Assembly (NCBI GenBank): GCA_016800925.1
Contig: JABCPU010000198.1
Location: 1 to 64,000, forward strand
Reading direction: 5' to 3'
DNA: 64,000 bases
Source of the DNA: Suillus spraguei
Lineage: Eukaryota; Basidiomycota; Agaricomycetes; Boletales; Suillaceae
The first letter of the stretch is position 1, and every line of letters begins with the position of its first letter. This document shows positions 1-12,706 of the stretch, piece by piece. A program made the position numbers and the translations under genes. The notes beneath the pieces are model-generated. The model searched no databases and was not told the DNA's origin. It was given only the letters and a program-made list of their open reading frames with translations.

Positions 1-2
1 AA

Positions 3-13
3 AAGATTAAAGT
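3..13 (+). other. Self-priming-type primer-binding site of copy A
   Basis: The 11 nt aagattaaagt lie two bases after the 5' LTR boundary. They are the exact reverse complement of actttaatctt inside the LTR, 33-34 nt after its TATA-like box. No TGG-initial tRNA primer site is seen. The same pair exists in copies B and C. Confidence 0.6.
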
Positions 14-198
14 CCTTTTGATCGTCGACTATCCAGTCTTCGACCCTGAACCCTGATCGCTTCGATCAGCAGACTAGCGTACGCGTACGCTGAGCAGATT
101 GTCAAGAGAAGTCCTCTGACAGAAGAAAGCCCTAACGGACAGCAAGACAGCACGTGTAGGCACCGAGAAAGTATAACTCACCAGAAGAATCATCAACC

Positions 199-1036
199 AT
201 GTCGACCAAAGAATTCGAATACAAGATCGGTCAACCGATAGGTTTTGATGGAGATCGTGATAACTCTCGCGAGTTTATCCAGTCGTGCAATTTGCACTTT
301 GACATCAATGAAAAGCTTTACACCACCGACAAGCAAAAGATCATCTACATAACATCCTTCATGACAGAGAAGAACGCCAAGTCATGGAAGGAACAATTCC
401 TTGAACACGCCCAATCTACCGACACTTCGGGACAAAAAGTTGGTTATGGGACGATGGTGGATTTTATGAAGAGCTTCAACGAAGCATTCCAACCAGTGGA
501 TACCAGAATGACCGCGCTTACACGCCTCAGAGATCTTAAACAAGGAACTGGAGATCTCCATACCTACGTCGCTGACTTTGAGGCACTTGCAGCCAAGGCT
601 CAGGTCACCGACAATGCGACGAAGATCCAGTTCTTCCAAGACGGTCTTAACTGGGGTATCCTCACAAAGCTTTTCAATACGGGAGATGTCTCCGAGATAT
701 TCAGAGATGTTTGTGTTGCAATGCGTTGCTATTGACAACGCCCATCATCGGCTTAACGCCATGAGGACACGTCATGTCCCACAACAAAAGAAGAAGAACT
801 ATGGGAATGCACGGTATATTCCGAACCGTGATTCTAACGCAATGGTCGTAGATCGAATCTCCGACATGGAAAGATCCGAATGCATGAAGAAAGGGCAATG
901 CTTCGGATGCAGAAAGACAGGACACCGTATCCATAATTGTCCTGACAGAAAGAAGAAGACCCCGCTCCGACAAACCGAAGTCAAAGGGGAAGAAGAAGAT
1001 GAAGAGACTGTACGACGGGTTGTGGAGGATTTTTGA
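199..1036 (+). pseudogene. gag: gag of copy A (frameshifted)
   Basis: Structural Gag polyprotein of the retrotransposon, expected to build virus-like particles and bind RNA. ATG is at 199 and the terminal TGA at 1034-1036, about 279 codons. The capsid-like region (FEYKIGQP, FDINEKLYTTDKQK) is followed by a CCHC zinc knuckle, CFGCRKTGHRIHNC, near 901-942. One extra T near 709, compared with copy C, splits the frame into two overlapping ORFs. The TGA overlaps an ATG of the pol frame (TGATG), whereas copies B and C read TGACTTGG here. Confidence 0.85.
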
Positions 1037-2074
1037 TGTGGAGAAACAAAGATTCGACGTATGTTTCTCCCAATGTAATACTAAGACTTGTACGTGCTGT
1101 AGGTGAAAGAAAAGAACTTCGTGTCCCAATCACCCTCCACTCGCGTACTCGTTTGAAATCCGTCGACACTACCGCTGTTATCGATTCCGGAGCAGCAGGA
1201 ACATTCATCTCAGAGGAGTTTGTGAAACTCCACCAAATCACACAACGAAAACTCAAGGAACCATTTCGAGTTACAACGGCAGATGGAACCCTCATAAAAG
1301 GAGGACCTATCACGCATTACTGCCTCCTAGTGGTCAAGATTGACGATCGAACCATGTATGGAAAATTCAATATTACCAAACTCGGAAGAAGAGACCAAAT
1401 CCTCCTTGGAATTCCTTGGTTACGAGCAATGAACCCAATTATAGATTGGGCTGCTGAAACGCTTGTCCTTTCACGGACAGACAAATCAGACGAGATCGAA
1501 ATCGATCTGGATAAAGACCGAGAGAAGAACGGGTTGCCCCGACTATTCAAACATCATACCAAATGGCAACATTCCCGACTCCCGAAACCATTCATCGCTT
1601 CTCCCGCCGATGCTCCAGAAGATCCAGAACCAGAAGTACGTACTCCACGTACTGCAGAACCCACTCCACGTGTACAACTGCCGCGAGCAGTATCACCGAT
1701 TCCCCGCGCAGAGAAGCGCAAGAATGAATCTGAACCCGAGCATCGGGTCGGACAAGAACCTATTGAACAACGGCCAATAGAAGAACAGAAACACGGAAAG
1801 AGGAAAACAGAGGAAGAACTCCCAGGACGAGACACCAATGTACCAAAACTGTCCAAGTTCTTTGTTCCCCCGAAAACTCTTTCAGCTTCGATTGAAGAAA
1901 TCCCGGATAAGGAAGAACCCGTGCCTTCGTTGATCCCAACCGAAGATGATGACCAATTTGACACCATGCACGACGTCTGGCATGCTCCAGAAGTGCGCGA
2001 AATTTCCTCTTATGAACTAGGAGAAGGAGAATTTCTTGTGGAATATGACACCGACGGGATTAGCATGAGGATCA
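1036..2074 (+). pseudogene. pol: pol of copy A, 5' part (protease and linker)
   Basis: First part of the pol polyprotein. An aspartic protease motif DSGAAG is encoded at 1183-1200, followed by the retropepsin-like fold (LGIPWLRAMNP). A long proline- and charge-rich linker runs to the insertion point of copy B at 2074. The frame continues after B at 9590 (RII-EEVS across the junction). Reading through into copy B gives a false C terminus ending at 2166. Confidence 0.85.
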
Positions 2075-2545
2075 TGTTACGAACTGGGGTAGCGTCACCA
2101 GCGACAGTGAAAAGACACAGACGGTCTGCTGGGAGTTCTTACAATGTTCAAAAGAGAACACGGTGAAAGTACAAGGAACGCGTTCCGAGTACGATCAAGG
2201 GTTCAGCCTCAATGACAAGTCAAAGAGGTATCCGCGAGAATAGAGACTAAGGCTAAGGAGTGCTTAGACTTAGAGACGATTCAAGACGACTTAGGTTGGA
2301 GACCTAAGCGAAGGAGATTCCAGGTAAAACCCAGTAAGATTAAAGTAGGGAATCTACTACAAGTACACTGTGCTTAAATAGGCCAATATGTGCGCACAGA
2401 CCAAGAGAAGTGTGGGAACGTAAGTGCGTATCCAAAGAAGGAAGGCAGCTATAGTACAGATGCGTTGAGCATATGAGTCAGAATCACGTCATGTAATATA
2501 TACGGTAAGGTAAGAAAATGAATAGGGGCACATACGATTGTAACA
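2075..2545 (-). repeat. 3' LTR of copy B
   Basis: 471 bp, in inverse orientation to the LTRs of copies A and C. Boundaries are TGTTAC...GTAACA. The purine-rich tract with aaaaaggggg lies directly outside it at about 2546-2560, as expected for plus-strand priming next to a 3' LTR. Confidence 0.95.
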
Positions 2546-2577
2546 TTACCCCCTTTTTACACGTAAAGTCACCGGCT

Positions 2578-4041
2578 TTACACATCTTGATTCGCATAGT
2601 AGACGGGGTCATCGCTAAACTCGTAGTCTTCATCAGCAAATGATCCGGCCATCATATACTTCGCTTCTTCTAGACCAGCGCGACGCTTAGAGTCTCTCCT
2701 TTTCTCTGCGCGAATGTGTTCATCGTCAAGCTGCTTTTCCCAAGCACGGAGTGCGTCGTAAAATCCTTCATCTTTCCAAGTTAACTTGAAGGGTGGAGAC
2801 CCAACTCGGTCAGGACAATAGAGAGATAAATGGGTGGGCGACCAATATCTGCAAACCTTGCACTGATACTCCGCGCAGTTCTTTTGGCGATGTCCTAGTA
2901 ATCCACAGATCCGGCACTTCATGTTCTCGTCAGGGTTGGAAGAAACTTTGCGTAGAGGAGACGGGGAAATGATGGGCGTGGGACTGGTGGATCTAGCGCG
3001 CTTCTTTCCCTTCTTCTTTGTCATACGTTTTAAGGCAAGGGAGTTCTGTCGCTTAAGCTGGCTTGTGGGCGGTGGATAACGTGTATGCCGATGTGGGAGA
3101 TCTGGGGTAACTGTTCGTTCGGCAGCGCAAGGAGTTCGGTGGATGAAGAGGGGAAGTGATGCCGAAGTCTTTTACTAAGACCGGTGAAACGGGATCCATA
3201 GGACCGAATGATGGTGGAATAGCCATAGGAGGATGAATATGGAGGTCGCGAAGTCGAGGGCCGAGGGTCACCAACTCAGTGGCAGAAATCCCTAATGATT
3301 TAGCGGCCGCATACTGTTCCTCCGTGCATGGTTCATATAGCCATGCTGGGTGTTCATGGGTAACTGTAATAGGAGGTGGTGAAGTTGGTCGTTGAATCGG
3401 GGATGGGGTTCGTGGAGAAGCAAGATCACTTTGCGTTTGTTGTAGATCAGTAATGGCTTCTTCCACTAAGTTTCGGGCTGCTCTTGTTTCATTGACGGAC
3501 TGTTGGATGGTTTCAACGACTTGGTTTGTAAGTTGTCCGATCTCTTGGACAGCAGTGTATAAGCCAGTAAAGGCATCAAGACTAGTATAAGTGCATGAAG
3601 AAGAGGGTGCTGGGATAGGAAGTGGCGCATCTTCCTGCGGAGAGGGAGGTCGAGCAACACCTGCTCGACGTTCGGCAATGATATGAATAGCTTCTTCAAC
3701 ATCATTCTTAAAGGAATCGGGAAGAAGCAACATAGCGTAAGCACGAATGCGTTTTTGAAGATGAAGGAAGCGGTGACGGAGAGTAATTTCTGTTGTTTCT
3801 TTGGCAGTGGCTTCAATAGGGCTGCGATACGAATGATGTTGACGATGAGGAGTGCAGGGAAGGCGCCTCTTTCAGTAAGGATTCTTTCGATCTCGAGGGC
3901 ATGTCCCTCGCAGAGAATGGCGGCTTCGATGTAGGAGGAGTTGTCGATTTCAGCGGTAAGGGTTCCGTATCGTTCGGTTTCAGAGTCGGAGTCATTGGTG
4001 GTAGCGACGACGGGTGTAATGTAGGCAGTGGGGAAAGACAT
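2578..4041 (-). pseudogene. ORF3 of copy B (frameshifted)
   Basis: Homologue of the intact ORF3 of copy C (25,045-26,514). It starts with MSFPTAYITPV at 4041 and ends at 2578. The C-terminal zinc knuckle CRICGLLGHRQKNC and the second CX2CX6HX4C cluster are kept. The frame shifts near 3813, where one base of the GCCCTCATT seen in copy A is missing, and again near 3100-3150. No known enzymatic domain was recognised. Confidence 0.8.
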
Positions 4042-4095
4042 TTCGATGTTGGTAGTTGATCAAGTGCTAGTGCGGTTGATTGACTGAGGAAAGAG

Positions 4096-7000
4096 TTAGA
4101 GGGCGTGTTGCTTCTTATAAGCTTCAAGATTCGAGCGGAGTTCTTCAAGTTCTTTTCTGGGAGCCATTCGTTATCTCCCGATGAGTATCCTTTCCAAGAA
4201 ACAAGATAGCGTCGGCGATGCCGGTTCCTTTGTGAGAAAGAATAGCTTCTATTTCATATTCTTCTTCTTCTCGATGATGTCAGGTGGTGGTTCGGGGAAG
4301 TTCGGGCCGTGTACATCTGTTTCGCTATAGGAGATAAGACAGAAGCGTGGAACGTAGGATGAATTTTCCACTGCGGAGGGAGCTTAAGCGTGAACGTGAT
4401 GGGAGATAAGACATCGATGATCGGGAACGGTCCGTATCGTTTGGGGCAGTTTCCTTGATGGGAGTTTGAGTCTAAGATTAGCGGCAGATAACCAACCTTA
4501 TCTCCGATCTTCCATGGGTGTACTTATCTCCTCGGGATCGTTCGGCCATTGTCTGCATTGCAATTTATGACAGGCGATTGCTTCTTCTCTTATCTTCTGC
4601 AGAGATCGTACTCGATCTTCTGCTGCGGGGACAGATGAATCTGGGATAGGTGAGGGATAGCGCGTGGTTCATATCCCATCATCAAATAGAAAGGTGATGC
4701 ATTCCTTGCATCGTGTTTTCGGTGATTGTGGACGAATTCAGCGATTGGTAGGTGTTCTACCCAATTTCGGGGTTGTTGCGGCAGTAGATGCGAGATATGT
4801 TTCAAGTTCTTGATTTAGTCTTTCGTTTGACCATCAGTCTGTGGGTGATAAGCCGTAGATGGAGCGATGACGTAGTCGAGAAGTCGGGCAAGTTCCTTTG
4901 AGAAGCGAGATAGGAATTGCGGCCTCGATCCGAGATAACTTTGTCATGGAGTCCAAATCGTCGGTAAACGTGTTTTAAAAATAGCTTGGCACCCTTCTGA
5001 AGTGATAGTTTTCAAACAAGGGATAATAATTACCCCCTTCGTAAGGCCATGGTCTACCACGACCATGATACTGTCAAAGCCTCCAGAGCAGGGAGGTCAG
5101 TGATAAGGTCGACAGAGACCTGAGAGAACGGGCGAACAGCCGAGAGGGAATAGGCGAGCGGAGGCCGAACAGGATGTGTATCCGCTTTCATTTGCTGACA
5201 AAGGGCGCAACCCTCAACGTATTTTCGAATATAAGAACCCATTGCAGGCCACCAGGCTTCCCGTTTTACTAGTTCTTCAGTTTTGAATCTACCGGGATGA
5301 CCCGCGGTGGATGATCATGATACCGTTTCAGGATATCAGAGCGATGGCCGGGGAATATAGGCGCGATTCTTAAAATAGAGGACGTTCTCCTCAATCTTCC
5401 AATCGGAGAGTGCCGATTTCATAGGAGGAAGGCACACCCATCAGGGCATCAGACGCTGTCTTGAAGACAGGGTCGTCGAGGGGGTCAGAGGATGACAGTA
5501 CATCCTTCAAGTCGGTGTCAATAAGACGAACGAATAGAGCATCAGGGAGGAGGGTCTGGTCTCGTTATCGTCTTTGCCAGAGTCATAATCAGGCCGGCGG
5601 GAAAGTGCATCAGGTACTGCTAATTTAGTACCTGCAACGTGATGCAGTTCGATGTCGTAAATAGACAAAATCAATTGCCAACGTGCTTGGCGGCGGGTAA
5701 GCTTCTGTGCACTTCTAAAGTACAGAAGGTTCTTGTGGTCGGTGAATACCAAGACGGGGTGTGAGTTTCCTTCGAGATAATGACGCCATTCGTTCATGCC
5801 CGGATACGGCAAGGAGTTCCTATCAAAGATCTGGTAATTGCGTTCTGCGGGTTCAAAGACTGTGAAGGTATGCACAAGGGTGGTAAACACCATTTTCATC
5901 AGTCTGCAAAAGAACTCCGCCAGTTGCTACGAGCGAAGCGTCGGTAGCAATGGCAAATTGTCGGGAGGATCAGGGTTACGGAGTACCGGTTGGGAAGTGA
6001 AGCGTCGTTTCAATTCTTCGAAGGTGTCCATACATTCGGTTGACCATTCAAAGGCCTTATCTTTCTTTGTCAAATCGATAAGGGGTCTGGCGATGTCAGA
6101 ATAGTGGGAAATGAACGTGCGGTAGAAGTTGCAAAACCGAGGAATGACCGAACATCTTTACAGATTTCGGGATTGGCCATTCGAGATTCCCTTGGTCTTG
6201 GCGGTATCCATAGCAACTTGTCCGGGCGAATTATCATTCCGAGGTATTCCACTTCTTCTGCATCGAAGGTACATTTCTCCGGTTTCAAGAACAGTGTTCT
6301 TCCGTATTTTCATCAAACTCGTCTGGTCCGTTCGCGGTGTTCTGCCATTGTGTAGAGAAAATCAGATATCGTCCATATAGATAACCATCCATCCTTCATT
6401 GATTTCTTGTTGAAAGGTGCGATTCATGTATGCTTGAAAAGTTGCTGGGGAATTGCAAAGGCCGAAGAACATGACGTTCGGTTCGAATAGGCCGAATTCC
6501 GTGGTAAAAGCAGCTTTCCACCTATCATCAGGATGGATGCGAATGTTGTTATAGCCGGACCGGATATCCATTTTCGTAAAGAACTGGCGTTGTGAAGACG
6601 TGCGACAAGGGAAATAGGGAGTGGGAGGGATATGCGTTCTTGACTGTCCAATCATTGATGTAGCGATAATCTTGACAGGGACGCAGTTCACCGCTCTTCT
6701 TTCCCACGAAGAAGAAGCCACTGGCTTGAGGTGACTTCGATTCCGAGATAAAGCCTTTCGCAACGTTTTCATCGATAAACGTTTTGACAGCAGCGCGTTC
6801 TTTTTCCGATAGCGGGTAAACCTTAGATGTACGAGGAATAAAACCGGGTTTGGTGTCGATCCGATGATCGATACCAGGGCGTTCAGGGGGTAGTTTGTTC
6901 AGTCCGTCTTTAGCAAAGACGTCTGCGAAGTCGTGCAAATAATCCGGGACCAATTCTTCGAAGGATTTCTTTTTCTTTTCCTTCTCGTCCGTAGCGAATT

Positions 7001-8149
7001 CCTGAGCTTTGTTACTATATTTCGGAGGGGGAGTGGAATTGAAGAATAGGGAGAGGATTGTTCAAGGTGAGAAGTTCCGTCACGTGTCAAGGGTGTATCC
7101 ATGGATACTTCTTCTATGATCCTCATGCTAATCCCGTCGGTATCATATTCCACAAGAAATTCTCCTTCTCCTAGTTCATAAGAGGAAATTTCGCGCACTT
7201 CTGGAGCATGCCAGACGTCGTGCATGGTGTCAAATTGGTCATCATCCTCGGTTGGGATCAACGAGGGCACGGGTTCTTCCTTATCAGGGATTTCTTCAAT
7301 CGAAGCTGAAAGAGTTTTCGGGGGAACGAAGAACTTGGACAGTTTTGGTACATTGGTGTCTCGTCCTGGGAGTTCTTCCTCTGTTTTCCTCTTTCCGTGT
7401 TTCTGTTCTTCTATTGGCCGTTGCTCAATAGGTTCTTGTCCGACCCGATGCTCGGGTTCAGATTCATTCTTGCGCTTCTCTGCGCGGGGAATCGGTGATA
7501 CTGCTCGCGGCAGTTGTACACGTGGAGTGGGTTCTGCAGTACGTGGAGTGTACTTCTGGTTCTGGTCTTCTGGAACATCAGTAGGAGAAGCGATGCTGGT
7601 TTCGGGAGTCGGGAATGTTGCCATTTGGTATGATGTTTGAATAGTCGGGGCAACCCGTTCTTCTCTCGGTCTTTATCCAGATCGATTTCGATCTCGTCTG
7701 ATTTGTCTGTCCGTGAAAGGACAAGCGTTTCAGCAGCCCAATCTATAATTGGGTTCATTGCTCGTAACCAAGGAATTCCAAGGAGGATTTGTCTCTCCTT
7801 CCTAGTTTGGTGATATTGAATTTCCATACATGGTTCGATCGTCAATTTTGACCACTAGGAGGCAGTAATGCGTGATTGGTCCTCCTTTTATGAGGGTTCC
7901 ATCTGCCGTTGTAACTCGAATGGTTCCTTGAGTTTTCGTCGTGTGATTTGATGGAGTTTCACAAATTCTTCTGAGATAATGTTCCTGCTGCTCCTGAATC
8001 GATAACAGCGGTGGTGTCGACGGATTTAAGCGAGTACGCGAGTGGAGGGTGATAGGGACACGTAGTTCTTTTCTTTCACCTACAGCGCGTACAAGTCTTA
8101 GTATTACATTGGGAGAAACATACGTCGAGTCTTTGTTTCTCCAAGTCAA
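4096..8149 (-). pseudogene. pol: pol of copy B (multiple frameshifts)
   Basis: From the 5' end (8149): protease with a damaged DSGA region (about 8000), linker, reverse transcriptase (about 6950-6350), RNase H (about 6000-5600), integrase (about 5300-4600) and chromodomain ending at TAA 4096-4098. The domains are recognised by alignment to copies A and C. At least six single-base indels break the frame, for example at the RT segment KNAYPSHSLF where copy C reads KNAYPLPLPI. It is a dead coding region as assembled. Confidence 0.85.
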
Positions 8150-8978
8150 AAATCCTCAACAATCCGTCTCACGGTTTCTTCATCTTCTTCTTCTCCTTTG
8201 ACTTCGGTTTGTCGAGTGGGGTCTTCTTCTTTCGTCAGGACAATTATGGATGCGGTGTCCTGTCTTCTGCATCCGAAGCATTGTCCTTTTTTCATGCATT
8301 CGGATCTCTCCATATCGGAGATTCGATCTACGACCATTGCGTTGGAATCACGGTTCGGAATATACCGTGCATTCCCATATTCTTCTTCTTCTGTTGTGGG
8401 ACATGACGCGTCCTCATGGCATTAAGCCGATGATGGGCGTTGTCAATAGCAACGCATTGCAACACAACATCTCTGAATACTTCGGAGATATCTCCCGTAT
8501 TGAAAAGCTTTGTGAGGATACCCCAATTAAGACCGTCTTGGAAGAACTGGATCTTCGTCGCGTTGTCAGTAACCTGAGCCTTGGCTGCAAGTGCCTCAAA
8601 GTCGGCGACGTAGGTGTGGAGATCTCCAGTTCCTTGTTTGAGATCTCTGAGGCGTGTAAGCGCGGTCATTCTGGTATCCACTGGTTGGAATGCTTCGTTG
8701 AAGCTCTTCATAAAATCCACCATCGTCCATAACCAACTTTTTGTCCCGAAGTGTCGGTAGATTGGGCGTGTTCAAGGAATTGTTCCTTCCATGATTGGCA
8801 TTCTTCTCGGTCATGAAAGATGTTATGTAGATGATCTTCTGCTTGTCGGTGGTGTAAAGCTTTTCATTGATGTCAAAGTGCAAATTGCACGACTGGATAA
8901 ACTCGCGAGAGTTATCGCGATCTCCATCAAATCCAATCGGTTGACCGATCTTGTATTCGAATTCTTGGTCGACGACAT
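8146..8978 (-). pseudogene. gag: gag of copy B (frameshifted)
   Basis: ATG at 8978 with an altered N terminus: an extra TCG codon and a missing A compared with copy A. The capsid region is well conserved between about 8880 and 8340. The zinc-knuckle segment near 8290-8240 is damaged. Gag ends at TGA 8148-8146 in the context GATTTTTGACTTGG, which is the gag/pol junction. Confidence 0.8.
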
Positions 8979-9110
8979 GGTTGATGTTTCTTCTGATGAG
9001 TTATACTTTCTCGGTTCCTACACCGCTGTCTTGCTGTCCGTTAGGGCTAGTCTGCTGATCTAAGCGATCAGGTTCAGGGTCGAAGACTGGATAGTCGACG
9101 AGCAAAATGG

Positions 9111-9121
9111 ACTTTAATCTT
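9111..9121 (-). other. Self-priming-type primer-binding site of copy B
   Basis: Plus-strand actttaatctt, which is aagattaaagt on the element strand, next to the 5' LTR of copy B. It is complementary to the LTR sequence at 9382-9392 read on the element strand. Confidence 0.55.
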
Positions 9122-9122
9122 T

Positions 9123-9589
9123 TGTTACGAACTGGGTAGCGTCACCAGCGACAGTGAAAAGACACAGACGGTCTGCTGGGAGTTCTTACAATGTTCAAAA
9201 GAGAACACGGTGAAAGTACAAGGAACGCGTTCCGAGTACGATCAAGGGTTCAGCCCAATGACAAGTCAAAGAGGTATCCGCGAGAATAGAGACTAAGGCT
9301 AAGGAGTGCTTAGACTTAGAGACGATTCAAGACGACTTAGGTTGGAGACCTAAGCGAAGGAGATTCCAGGTAAAACCCAGTAAGATTAAAGTAGGGAATC
9401 TACTACAAGTACACTGTGCTTAAATAGGCCAATATGTGCGCACAGACCAAGAGAAGTGTGGGAACGTAAGTGCGTATCCAAAGAAGGAAGGCAGCTATAG
9501 TACAGATGCGTTGAGCATATGAGTCAGAATCACGTCATGTAATATATACGGTAAGGTAGAAAATGAATAGGGGACATACGATTGTAACA
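9123..9589 (-). repeat. 5' LTR of copy B
   Basis: 467 bp, nearly identical to the LTR at 2075-2545. The differences I can see are mostly one-base gaps, for example gggg versus ggg near the end. The GATCA target duplication follows at 9590-9594. Confidence 0.95.
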
Positions 9590-12500
9590 GATCATAGAAG
9601 AAGTATCCATGAATACACCCTTGACACGTGACGGAACTTCTCACCTTGAACAATCCTCTCCCTATTCTTCAATTCCACCCCTCCTCCGAAATACAGTAAC
9701 AAAGCTCAGGAATTCGCTACGGACGAGAAGGAAAAGAAAAAGAAATCCTTCGAAGAATTGGTCCCGGATTATTTGCACGACTTCGCAGACGTCTTTGCTA
9801 AAGACGGACTGAACAAACTACCCCCTGAACGTCCTGGTATCGATCATCGGATCGACACCAAACCCGGTTTTATTCCTCGTACATCTAAAGTTTACCCGCT
9901 ATCGGAAAAAGAACGCGCTGCTGTCAAAACGTTTATCATGAAAACGTTGCGAAAGGCTTTATCTCGGAATCAAGTCACCTCAAGCCAGTGGCTTCTTCTT
10001 CGTGGGAAAGAAAGCGGTGAACTGCGTCCCTGTCAAGATTATCGCTACATCAATGATTGGACAGTCAAGAACGCATATCCGCTCCCACTCCCTATTTCCC
10101 TTGTCGCACGTCTTCACAACGCACAGTTCTTTACGAAAATGGATATCCGGTCCGGCTATAACAACATTCGCATCCATCCTGATGATAGGTGGAAAGCTGC
10201 TTTTACCACGGAATTTGGCCTATTCGAACCGAACGTCATGTTCTTCGGCCTTTGTAATTCCCCAGCAACTTTCCAAGCATACATGAATCGCACCTTTCAA
10301 CAGAAATCAATGAAGGATGGATGGTTATCTATATGGACGATATCTTGATTTTCTCTACGACGATGGCAGAACACCGCGAGCGAACCAGACGAGTTCTGAT
10401 AAAAATACGGAAGGAACACTTGTTCCTGAAACCGGAGAAATGTACCTTCGATGCAGAAGAAGTGGAATACCTCGGAATGATAATTCGCCCCGGACAAGTT
10501 GCTATGGATACCGCCAAGACCAAGGGATCTCTGAATGGCCAATCCCGAAATCTGTAAAAGATGTTCGGTCATTCCTCGGTTTCTGCAACTTCTACCGCAC
10601 GTTCATCTCCCATTATTCTGACATCGCCAGACCCCTTATCGACTTAACGAAAAAGGATAAGGCCTTTGAATGGTCAACCGAATGTATGGACACCTTTGAA
10701 GAACTGAAACGACGCTTCACCTCCCAACCGGTACTCCGTAATCCTGATCCCTCCCGGCAATTTGCTATTGCTACCGATGCTTCGCTTGTAGCAACTGGCG
10801 GAGTTCTTTTACAGACTGATGAAAATGGTGTTTATCACCCATGTGCATACTTTCACAGTCCTTGAACCCTGCAGAACGCAATTACCAGATCTTTGATAGG
10901 GAACTCCTTGCCGTGATCCGGGCACTGAACGAATGGCGTCATTATCTTGAAGGAAACTCACACCCCGTCTTGGTATTCACTGACCACAAGAACCTTCTGT
11001 ACTTTAGAAGTGCACAGAAGCTTACCCGCCGCCAAGCACGTTGGCAATTGATTCTGTCTATCTATGACATCGAACTGCATCACGTTGCAGGTACTAAATT
11101 AGCAGTACCCGATGCACTTTCCCGCCGACCCGACTATGATTCCGGCAAAGACGATAACGAGGACCAGACCCTCCTCCCTGACGCTCTATTCGTTCGTCTT
11201 ATTGACACCGACTTGAAGGATGTACTGTCATCCTCTGACCCCCTCGACGATCCTGTATTCAAGACAGCGTCTGATGCCCTTGATGGAGTGTGCCTTCCTC
11301 CTATGAAATCGGCACTCTCCGATTGGAAGATTGAGGAGAACGTCCTCTATTTTAAAAATCGCGCCTATATTCCACCGGCGCATCGCTCCGATATCCTGAC
11401 GCGGTATCATGATCATCCTACCGCGGGTCATCCCGGTAGATTCAAAACCGAAGAACTAGTGAAACGGGAAGCCTGGTGGCCTGCTATGGGCTCTTATATT
11501 CGAAAATACGTTGAGGGTTGCGCCCTTTGTCAGCAAATGAAAGCGGATACGCATCCTGTTCGGCCCCCGCTTACGCCTATCCCCTCATCGGCTGTTCGCC
11601 CGTTCTCTCAGATCTCCGTCGACCTTATCACTGACCTCCCGATCTCTGGAGGCTTTGACAGTATTATGGTCGTGGTAGACCATGGCCTTACGAAGGGGGT
11701 AATTATCATCCCTTGTTTGAAAACCATCACCTCAGAAGGCGTTGCTAAGCTATTTTTGAAACACGTATACCGACGATTTGGACTCCACGACAAAGTTATC
11801 TCGGATCGAGGGCCGCAATTCCTATCCCGCTTCTCAAAGGAACTTGCCCGACTTCTCGACTACGTCATCGCTCCTTCCACGGCTTACCACCCGCAGACTG
11901 ATGGTCAAACGGAAAGGCTCAATCAAGAACTTGAGACGTATCTACGCATTTATTGTCGCAACAACCCTGAAGATTGGGTAGAACACTTACCAATTGCCGA
12001 ATTCGTCCACAACCACCGAAAACACGATGCAAGGAATGCATCACCCTTCTATTTGATGATGGGATATGAACCACGTGCTATCCCTCACCTCATCCCAGAT
12101 TCATCTGTCCCCGCAGCAGAAGATCGAGTACGATCTCTGCAGAAGATAAGAGAAGAAGCAATCGCCTGTCATAATATTGCAATGCAGACAATGGCCGAAC
12201 GATCCCGAGGAGATAAGTACACCCCATGGAAGATCGGAGATAAGGTGTGGTTATCTGCCGCTAATCTTAGACTCAAACTCCCATCAAGGAAACTCGCCCC
12301 AAAGCGATACGGACCGTTCCCGGTCATCGATGTCCTATCTCCCATCACGTTCACGCTTAAGCTCCCTCCGCAGTGGAAAATTCATCCTACATTCCACGCT
12401 TCTGTCTTATCGTCCTATAGCGAAACAGATGTACACGGCCCGAACTTCCCCGAACCACCACCTGACATCATCGAGGAAGAAGAAGAATATGAAATAGAAG

Positions 12501-12652
12501 CTATTCTTTCTCACAAAGGAACCGGCATTCGCCGACGCTATCTCGTTTCTTGGAAAGGATACTCATCGGGAGATAACGAATGGCTCCCAGAAAAGAACTT
12601 GAAGAACTCCGCTCGAATCTTGAAAGCTTATAAGAAGCAACACGCCCTCTAA
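9590..12652 (+). pseudogene. pol: pol of copy A, 3' part (RT, RNase H, integrase, chromodomain)
   Basis: Continuation of the copy A pol. The RT region is frameshifted near 9680, near 9937 (one base of GACGAAAACG lost) and around 9980-10,005; YMDDI is encoded near 10,330. From 10,841 to 12,652 a 603-codon frame is open and holds the RNase H end, the integrase zinc-binding H-H-C-C region (CALCQQMK), the DDE core ([36 protein letters not shown]), the GPF module and a C-terminal chromodomain (YLVSWKGYSSGDNEWLPEKN). The pol stop TAA at 12,650-12,652 overlaps a CTAAC branch-site consensus. Confidence 0.9.
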
Positions 12653-12664
12653 CTCTTTCCTCAG
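12649..12664 (+). promoter_or_regulatory. Candidate 3' splice site for ORF3 mRNA (copy A)
   Basis: CTAAC at 12,649-12,653 is followed by a pyrimidine run and CAG ending at 12,664, 42 nt before the ORF3 ATG. This is a textbook fungal branch-site plus acceptor arrangement, lying between two ORFs where no intron would otherwise be needed. A matching donor, GTATAAC, is in the 5' leader at 171. Splicing is inferred, not shown. Confidence 0.45.
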
Positions 12665-12706
12665 TCAATCAACCGCACTAGCACTTGATCAACTACCAAC
12701 ATCGAA

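Larger units (their letters stand above)
2075..9589 (-). mobile_element. Ty3/gypsy chromovirus copy B, complete, nested in copy A
   Basis: Full-length inverted copy with both LTRs (471 and 467 bp), each starting TGTTAC and ending GTAACA on the element strand. It is flanked by a perfect 5-bp duplication, GATCA. On the minus strand the order is 5' LTR, gag, pol, ORF3, 3' LTR. The two LTRs differ mainly by single-base gaps in short homopolymers. Every ORF is broken by small indels, so it looks non-functional unless those indels are assembly errors. Confidence 0.97.

Noticed and set aside
7224..7640. Antisense ORFs in the gypsy copies (for example 1554-1967 and 7224-7640)
   Set aside because: They mirror the proline- and charge-rich pol linker, are not consistent between copies, and have low-complexity Ser/Gly composition.
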